This document shows positions 9,316-13,037 of a stretch of 13,037 nucleotides of DNA, in pieces. Each line of letters starts with the position of its first letter. The stretch's first letter is position 1. The notes under the pieces were generated by a model, which saw nothing but the letters and a program-made list of their open reading frames with translations, was not told the DNA's origin and did no database searches. This DNA is from an uncultured Nitrosomonadales bacterium (lineage in GTDB: Bacteria > Pseudomonadota > Gammaproteobacteria > Burkholderiales > Methylophilaceae), in NCBI GenBank assembly GCA_946481065.1, contig CAMLMA010000045.1, positions 1-13,037 on the forward strand. Direction: 5' to 3'. The translations under genes were made by a program, and so were the position numbers.

Positions 9316-9397
9316 ACCCTTCATGCCGGGCGCTCGCCCAATGCTGGGGCCCATGCATTCGATATCACCAACGCGTCCTCAACCAAAGGATAGTCGC

Positions 9398-9838
9398 ATG
9401 ACACGAAGCGCCCTGATCGCAGCCAGCCTGCTCGCATTGACCAGCCTCCCGGCGTTGGCCGGCGACGACGTCGAGATCACCAACGCCTGGACGCGAGCCA
9501 CAGCGCCGGGTCAGCAGGTCGGCGCGGCCTACATGACACTGACCAGCAAGACCGACATGACCCTGGAAAGTGTCGAAAGCCCGGTGGCCGGTAGCGTGGA
9601 GATCCACAGCATGACCATGAAAGACGGTGTCATGCGCATGCGCAAACTGGAAACGTTACCGCTGAAAGCCAACGCGCCAGAACACCTCGCGCCCGGTGGG
9701 TTCCATTTGATGCTGTTCGACCTGAAGAAGCCGCTCAAGATAGGCGAGACGGTGGACTTCACCCTGCATCTCAAGGATGCCAGCGGTCACGACAGCACGC
9801 AGCATCTCGTATCGCCGATCAAGCGTAGCGCCGACTGA
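9398..9838 (+). CDS. periplasmic copper chaperone, PCu(A)C family
   Basis: PCu(A)C proteins bind Cu(I) in the periplasm and help deliver copper to cytochrome c oxidase. The 146-residue precursor has a signal peptide, with likely cleavage after ALA at residue 21 (MTRSALIAASLLALTSLPALA). The copper motif H-X10-M-X21-H-X-M is intact at His70, Met81, His103 and Met105. The segments AYMTLTS, VEIHSMTM and LAPGGFHLMLFDLKKPL match the family. The ATG at 9398 has AAGGA 7 bases upstream. An in-frame ATG at 9323 would bury the signal peptide and is rejected. It is 82 bases after yacG, with no clear promoter visible. It converges, 16 bases apart, on a membrane-anchored Met-rich protein gene. Confidence 0.93.
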   Translation: MTRSALIAASLLALTSLPALAGDDVEITNAWTRATAPGQQVGAAYMTLTSKTDMTLESVESPVAGSVEIHSMTMKDGVMRMRKLETLPLKANAPEHLAPGGFHLMLFDLKKPLKIGETVDFTLHLKDASGHDSTQHLVSPIKRSAD

Positions 9839-9854
9839 GGCTCGCAGCGCAGAC

Positions 9855-10286
9855 CTAGCGCGTGCTGAATGGGACGGCCACCTGCTTCTGCGCCTGTCCC
9901 TCATGCACCTCCAGCAGCAATAGCCAATCCTTGCGGCCGCGTACACAGATCGGCAAGGTCACCTCAGCCTGCCAGACATCGCCATCCTGTCTCTGCAGGC
10001 GATATCGATTGAATCCCATCTCCATGCCAGCCATCTGAAAACTGGCTTCGATCGTATCCGCCCGCTCCGCTTCAACCTCCAGCTTGAACGGCCGCATGAT
10101 CTCGGGAGCCCGGTCCATACGCACGCGTAGCCCGTCGCCGTTGCAGCCCCGCACGATATCCTTGCAGCCTATCACCTGCACGACTGGCGACACGGCACCG
10201 TTGAGATAGCGCGTGACGCCGATCGCCGCCAACAAGGCGGCCAACAACAGCAATGCCGCCATCCCGGCGAGCTTGACGCGATTCAT
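9855..10286 (-). CDS. membrane-anchored Met-rich protein of unknown function
   Basis: I cannot name this 143-residue protein. It has one N-terminal hydrophobic helix (about 5-24, AALLLLAALLAAIGV) after a short basic start, so it is probably an inner-membrane anchor with the rest in the periplasm. A signal peptide is possible but lacks a clear cleavage site. The outer part has Cys41, Cys48 and Cys114, a segment FQMAGMEMGFNRYRL (83-97) and a beta-like LPICVRGRKDWLLLLEV (111-127). This pattern of a Met cluster followed by strands recalls periplasmic FixH/YtkA-like immunoglobulin folds, but that is only a resemblance. The ATG at 10284-10286 overlaps the stop of the Nudix-ThiE gene as ATGA, so it ends the argJ operon. 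It faces the copper chaperone gene. Confidence 0.8.
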   Translation of the reverse strand: MNRVKLAGMAALLLLAALLAAIGVTRYLNGAVSPVVQVIGCKDIVRGCNGDGLRVRMDRAPEIMRPFKLEVEAERADTIEASFQMAGMEMGFNRYRLQRQDGDVWQAEVTLPICVRGRKDWLLLLEVHEGQAQKQVAVPFSTR

Positions 10287-11245
10287 GTCCACAGCCCCCG
10301 CTGCATGGCGATCCCGTGGGCGCCGTGCAGCCACGCAGTGTGCAGATGCTCATCGCGCATGCCGCCCAGGGCATAGACCGGGATCGGGTAATCGGCGACC
10401 ATCTCGGCAAACGCTGTCCAGCCCAGCGTAGCGGCTCCCGGGTGACTCGGTGTAGGCAACACCGGCGAGAGCACGACAAAATCGATCTCCAGCCTGGCCG
10501 CCTGCGCCAGCTCTTCAACCGTGTGGCAGGAAGCGGCACAGCACAGCCCCGCCGGCTTCTGCTGCATCGCCATCAAGGCGCGCGCCGGCAAGTGCACCCC
10601 GTGGGCACCTGTGGCGCGGGCTAGCGCGATATCAGCGTTGACCAGCACCCGTGCGCCGTAGCGGTTCGCCAGTTCCAGCACTTGTTGCAGCAGCGCCTCG
10701 CGGTGCGCCGGCGGCAGATCGGGTTCACGCCACTGTACGAGGCGCAGCCCCTGCTGCAAGGCTTTTTCCAGGGCGGCAATGAAGCGTGCTTCGCCCAACT
10801 CGGCCAGATTGGAGATGCCATACACCGCCGGCAGCTGCAAGGCCTCGACGATAGGCAGGTTGGCCGGCAGCATCGGGCCGACGCTCAAATCGCCTGGCTG
10901 TTGCCAGGCAAGCTGCTGGCCTTCCCTGCCGTGCGGCTCACCGCGCCATTGCCGGACCATGAAGAAATGCAGCTGCACGGTGCGTTCAGGGTAAGCGAAG
11001 ACCCGCGTCAGCCAGGGCGTCGCTTCGATCACCTCGATGCCAAGCTCTTCGTCGAGCTCGCGACCGAGCGCGTCGATCGCAGCCTCCCCCGCTTCGATCT
11101 TGCCCCCCGGGAACTCCCACCAGCCAGCCCATGGCTTGCCTTGTGGACGCTGCCCGAGCAGCACGCAGCCATCCGTCCGCTGTATGACGGCCACGGCGGC
11201 GTGCACGACCTCAGTCGCGACTGTCCCGGTAGTTGTCGACGTCAT
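10283..11245 (-). CDS. Nudix hydrolase fused to a ThiE/TenI-like domain
   Basis: This 320-residue fusion has an N-terminal MutT-like domain and a C-terminal thiamine phosphate synthase-like barrel. The Nudix box is complete at 48-70 (G-X5-E-X7-RELDEELGI). The preceding GQRPQGKPWAGWWEFPGG is typical of 8-oxo-dGTP hydrolases that sanitise the nucleotide pool. The ThiE-like half (about 141-317) keeps QWREPD, LVNADIALARATGAHGVHLP, SCHTVEEL, LSPVLPTPSHPG and VYALGGM. However, the usual Gly-Gln-(Glu)-Asp after the GVHL motif is LPARA here, and the Lys after the Thr of the T-x-T-K segment is missing, so it may not make thiamine phosphate. The family is known in beta- and gammaproteobacteria. It starts 9 bases after the DUF815 gene. 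Confidence 0.93.
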   Translation of the reverse strand: MTSTTTGTVATEVVHAAVAVIQRTDGCVLLGQRPQGKPWAGWWEFPGGKIEAGEAAIDALGRELDEELGIEVIEATPWLTRVFAYPERTVQLHFFMVRQWRGEPHGREGQQLAWQQPGDLSVGPMLPANLPIVEALQLPAVYGISNLAELGEARFIAALEKALQQGLRLVQWREPDLPPAHREALLQQVLELANRYGARVLVNADIALARATGAHGVHLPARALMAMQQKPAGLCCAASCHTVEELAQAARLEIDFVVLSPVLPTPSHPGAATLGWTAFAEMVADYPIPVYALGGMRDEHLHTAWLHGAHGIAMQRGLWT

Positions 11246-11254
11246 GCGCGATGC

Positions 11255-12124
11255 TTATTTCTTGGCGGCCAGCGCGGCACGGCCGGCGAAGTCACGCGCG
11301 AACTGGTGCGCCGAACGACCACTACGCGAACCGCGCGTCAGCGCCCATTGCAGCGCGGCACCACGGGCTTGGTCGTCAAACTTCTTGATACCGTAATGCC
11401 TGAGCCATTGTTCGGCGATCACCAGATACTCGTCCTGCGCGAAAGGGTAGAACGAGAGCCAGATGCCGAAACGGTCGGACAAGGAGACCTTTTCCTCAAC
11501 CGCCTCCGCCGGGCGGATCTCGTCACCGACATACTTGGTCTCAAGATTCTCGGCCATGTATTCTGGCATCAGGTGTCGGCGGTTGGAGGTGGCATAGACC
11601 ACGATATTGTCCGAGGTGGTCGCCACCGAGCCGTCAAGCACGACCTTGAGCGCCTTGTAGCCGGGCTCGCCGGATTCGAAGGAAAGATCGTCGCAGAACA
11701 CGATGAAGCGCTCCTCGCGACCGCGCAGCAGCGCCGTGATCTGCGGCAGGTCGGTCAGGTCCTGCTTGTCGACTTCGACGATGCGCAGGCCATGCTTGGC
11801 GAACTGGCTGAGCAGGGCTTTCACCAGCGATGACTTGCCGGTGCCGCGCGCGCCGGTCAGCAGGACGTTGTTGGCGGTGTAGCCTTTGACGAACTGCTCG
11901 GTGTTCTGCACGATCGCTACCTTCTGTTCGTCCACGTTGTGGATATCGTCGAGCTTGATCTGGTGCGGAAACGCCACGGGCTCAAGGTAGCCGCGGCCAT
12001 TATTGTGCTGCCAGCGCCAGGCCAGCGCCGACCAGTCCGGTTCGGCCGGCGTATGCTGCATCAAGCCCTCCAGACGGCTGAGCAAGGCTTCCGCACGCTG
12101 TAGAACGGTGTCCGTGTCTGCCAT
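11255..12124 (-). CDS. DUF815 AAA+ ATPase
   Basis: This is a 289-residue cytosolic AAA-type ATPase of the DUF815 family, whose biological role is not established. Visible motifs are Walker A GARGTGKSS (91-99), Walker B FIVFCDDLSFE (140-150), the sensor 1 region VVYATSNRRHL (175-185, Asn181), then SLSDRFGIWLSFYPF (214-228) and an Arg/Ser-rich TRGSRSGRSAHQF near the end. The first 50 residues are the family's helical N-terminal region. The ATG at 12122-12124 lies 2 bases after the argJ stop, and its Shine-Dalgarno AGGAG lies inside the last argJ codons, so translation is closely tied to argJ. Confidence 0.93.
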   Translation of the reverse strand: MADTDTVLQRAEALLSRLEGLMQHTPAEPDWSALAWRWQHNNGRGYLEPVAFPHQIKLDDIHNVDEQKVAIVQNTEQFVKGYTANNVLLTGARGTGKSSLVKALLSQFAKHGLRIVEVDKQDLTDLPQITALLRGREERFIVFCDDLSFESGEPGYKALKVVLDGSVATTSDNIVVYATSNRRHLMPEYMAENLETKYVGDEIRPAEAVEEKVSLSDRFGIWLSFYPFAQDEYLVIAEQWLRHYGIKKFDDQARGAALQWALTRGSRSGRSAHQFARDFAGRAALAAKK

Positions 12125-12126
12125 CG

Positions 12127-13037
12127 TTAGCTCCTGTAATCCGCGTTGATCTTCACGTAGTCATACGAGAAATCGCAGGTCCAGACCGTCGCTTCGGCGG
12201 TACCGCGATTCAGCGTCACGCGCACGGTGATATCGCTTTCCTTCATGACAGCCGCTCCCTGAGCCTCCTCGTAACTTGTCGCACGGCCACCATGCTCGGC
12301 CACCAGCACATCGCCCAGATACAGCTTGAGCTGGTTGACGTCGAGGTCATCGATACCGGCATAACCGATAGCGGCCAGGATACGGCCCAGGTTGGGGTCG
12401 GAAGCGAAGAACGCGGTCTTGATGAGCGGTGAATGGGCAATGGCATATGCGACCTTGCGACATTCCTCCTCGTCCCTGCCGGCCTCGACCCGGATGGTCA
12501 TGAACTTGGTGGCCCCCTCGCCGTCGCGGACGATGGCCTGGGCCAACAGCGTCGCCACCTCGGTCAATGCATCACGCAATACGAGATAACCCACATCCTG
12601 CTCGGAAGCGATCTCCGGATTGCCAGCGCTGCCGGTCGCCATCAGGATCAGCGAATCGTTGGTCGAGGTGTCGCCGTCGACCGTGATGCAATTGAAGGAG
12701 CGGTTCACCGCAAACTGGATGATCTTTTCCAGTGCCGCCTGGCTGACGGCGGCATCGGTCGCGATATACCCCAGCATGGTCGCCATGTTGGGGTGGATCA
12801 TGCCGGAACCCTTGGAGATCCCGGTGATGGTGACGGTCTTGCCACCGACCGTGACCTGGCGCGAAACCCCTTTGGCGACGATATCGGTGGTCATGATCGC
12901 ATCCGCTGCGCTGCGCCAGTTGTCTTCCTTGAGGTCAGCGATGCAGCCGGGCAAGCCCGCAAGCAGGCGGTCCATGGGCAGGGATTCGAGGATGACGCCT
13001 GTCGAGAACGGCAGAACCTGCTCGGGTCGGCATGCCA
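12127..13037 (-). CDS. argJ: glutamate N-acetyltransferase / amino-acid acetyltransferase, 5' end outside window
   Basis: ArgJ moves the acetyl group from N-acetylornithine to glutamate, closing the arginine acetyl cycle. Bifunctional forms can also use acetyl-CoA. The frame is open to the window edge and gives about 302 residues, so roughly the first 100 of about 400 are missing. The visible part starts [16 protein letters not shown]. It contains the autocleavage site [13 protein letters not shown], where cleavage before Thr (codon 12778-12780) makes the beta chain and its catalytic nucleophile. [19 protein letters not shown] and [17 protein letters not shown] follow. An internal ATG at 12973-12975 is not the start. 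It heads the visible part of the minus-strand operon. Whether it is mono- or bifunctional cannot be told from this part. Confidence 0.97.
   Translation of the reverse strand, partial: ACRPEQVLPFSTGVILESLPMDRLLAGLPGCIADLKEDNWRSAADAIMTTDIVAKGVSRQVTVGGKTVTITGISKGSGMIHPNMATMLGYIATDAAVSQAALEKIIQFAVNRSFNCITVDGDTSTNDSLILMATGSAGNPEIASEQDVGYLVLRDALTEVATLLAQAIVRDGEGATKFMTIRVEAGRDEEECRKVAYAIAHSPLIKTAFFASDPNLGRILAAIGYAGIDDLDVNQLKLYLGDVLVAEHGGRATSYEEAQGAAVMKESDITVRVTLNRGTAEATVWTCDFSYDYVKINADYRS

Noticed and set aside
9328..9339. GGGC/GCCC stem between yacG and the copper chaperone gene as a terminator
   Set aside because: The stem is 4 bp with a 4-base loop and no T-run. It is more likely chance in GC-rich DNA.
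10682..11833. 383-codon plus-strand open frame opposite the Nudix-ThiE and DUF815 genes
   Set aside because: It spans parts of two convincing genes on the other strand and has no motif of its own.

Overview
The window looks like ordinary core chromosome of a betaproteobacterium. The evidence is the block rplU-rpmA-obgE-proB with ispB read divergently from it, the cluster prepilin peptidase-coaE-zapD-yacG, and argJ followed by a DUF815 ATPase and a Nudix/ThiE fusion. The moderately high G+C and the protein sequences suit the Nitrosomonadales side of the class (Gallionellaceae or Methylophilaceae type). The family is an inference that I could not test. There is no transposase, integrase, tRNA, rRNA, CRISPR or phage gene. 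Nearly every base belongs to a housekeeping gene or a short spacer.

Layout. (1) 1-268: the 3' part of rpsT (ribosomal protein S20) on the plus strand, with a strong hairpin terminator that also reads as a terminator on the other strand. (2) 269-469: a non-coding spacer with a degenerate 15-bp tandem repeat. (3) 470-5195, all minus strand: transcription starts at a clear promoter near 5235-5262 and runs rplU, rpmA (terminator), obgE, proB, purE, purK. Ribosome assembly, proline and purine synthesis genes therefore lie in one direction. obgE and proB overlap, and purE and purK are closely spaced. (4) 5379-6347: ispB (polyprenyl diphosphate synthase), plus strand. (5) 6368-6694: a small, very acidic orphan protein, minus strand. 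(6) 6836-9315, plus strand: pilD, coaE, zapD, yacG, a probable operon joining pilin maturation, coenzyme A synthesis, cell division and gyrase control. (7) 9398-9838: a periplasmic PCu(A)C-type copper chaperone. (8) 9855-13037, minus strand: argJ (5' end outside the window), DUF815 AAA ATPase, Nudix-ThiE fusion, and a membrane-anchored Met-rich protein, with gaps of 2 and 9 bases and one 4-base ATGA overlap.

I found no convincing new multi-gene system. The items most worth a second look are the unnamed membrane-anchored protein with a Gly-Met-Glu-Met segment facing the copper chaperone gene, the acidic orphan, the Nudix-ThiE fusion with a degenerate ThiE half, the 15-bp repeat after purK, and a long hairpin between proB and purE.
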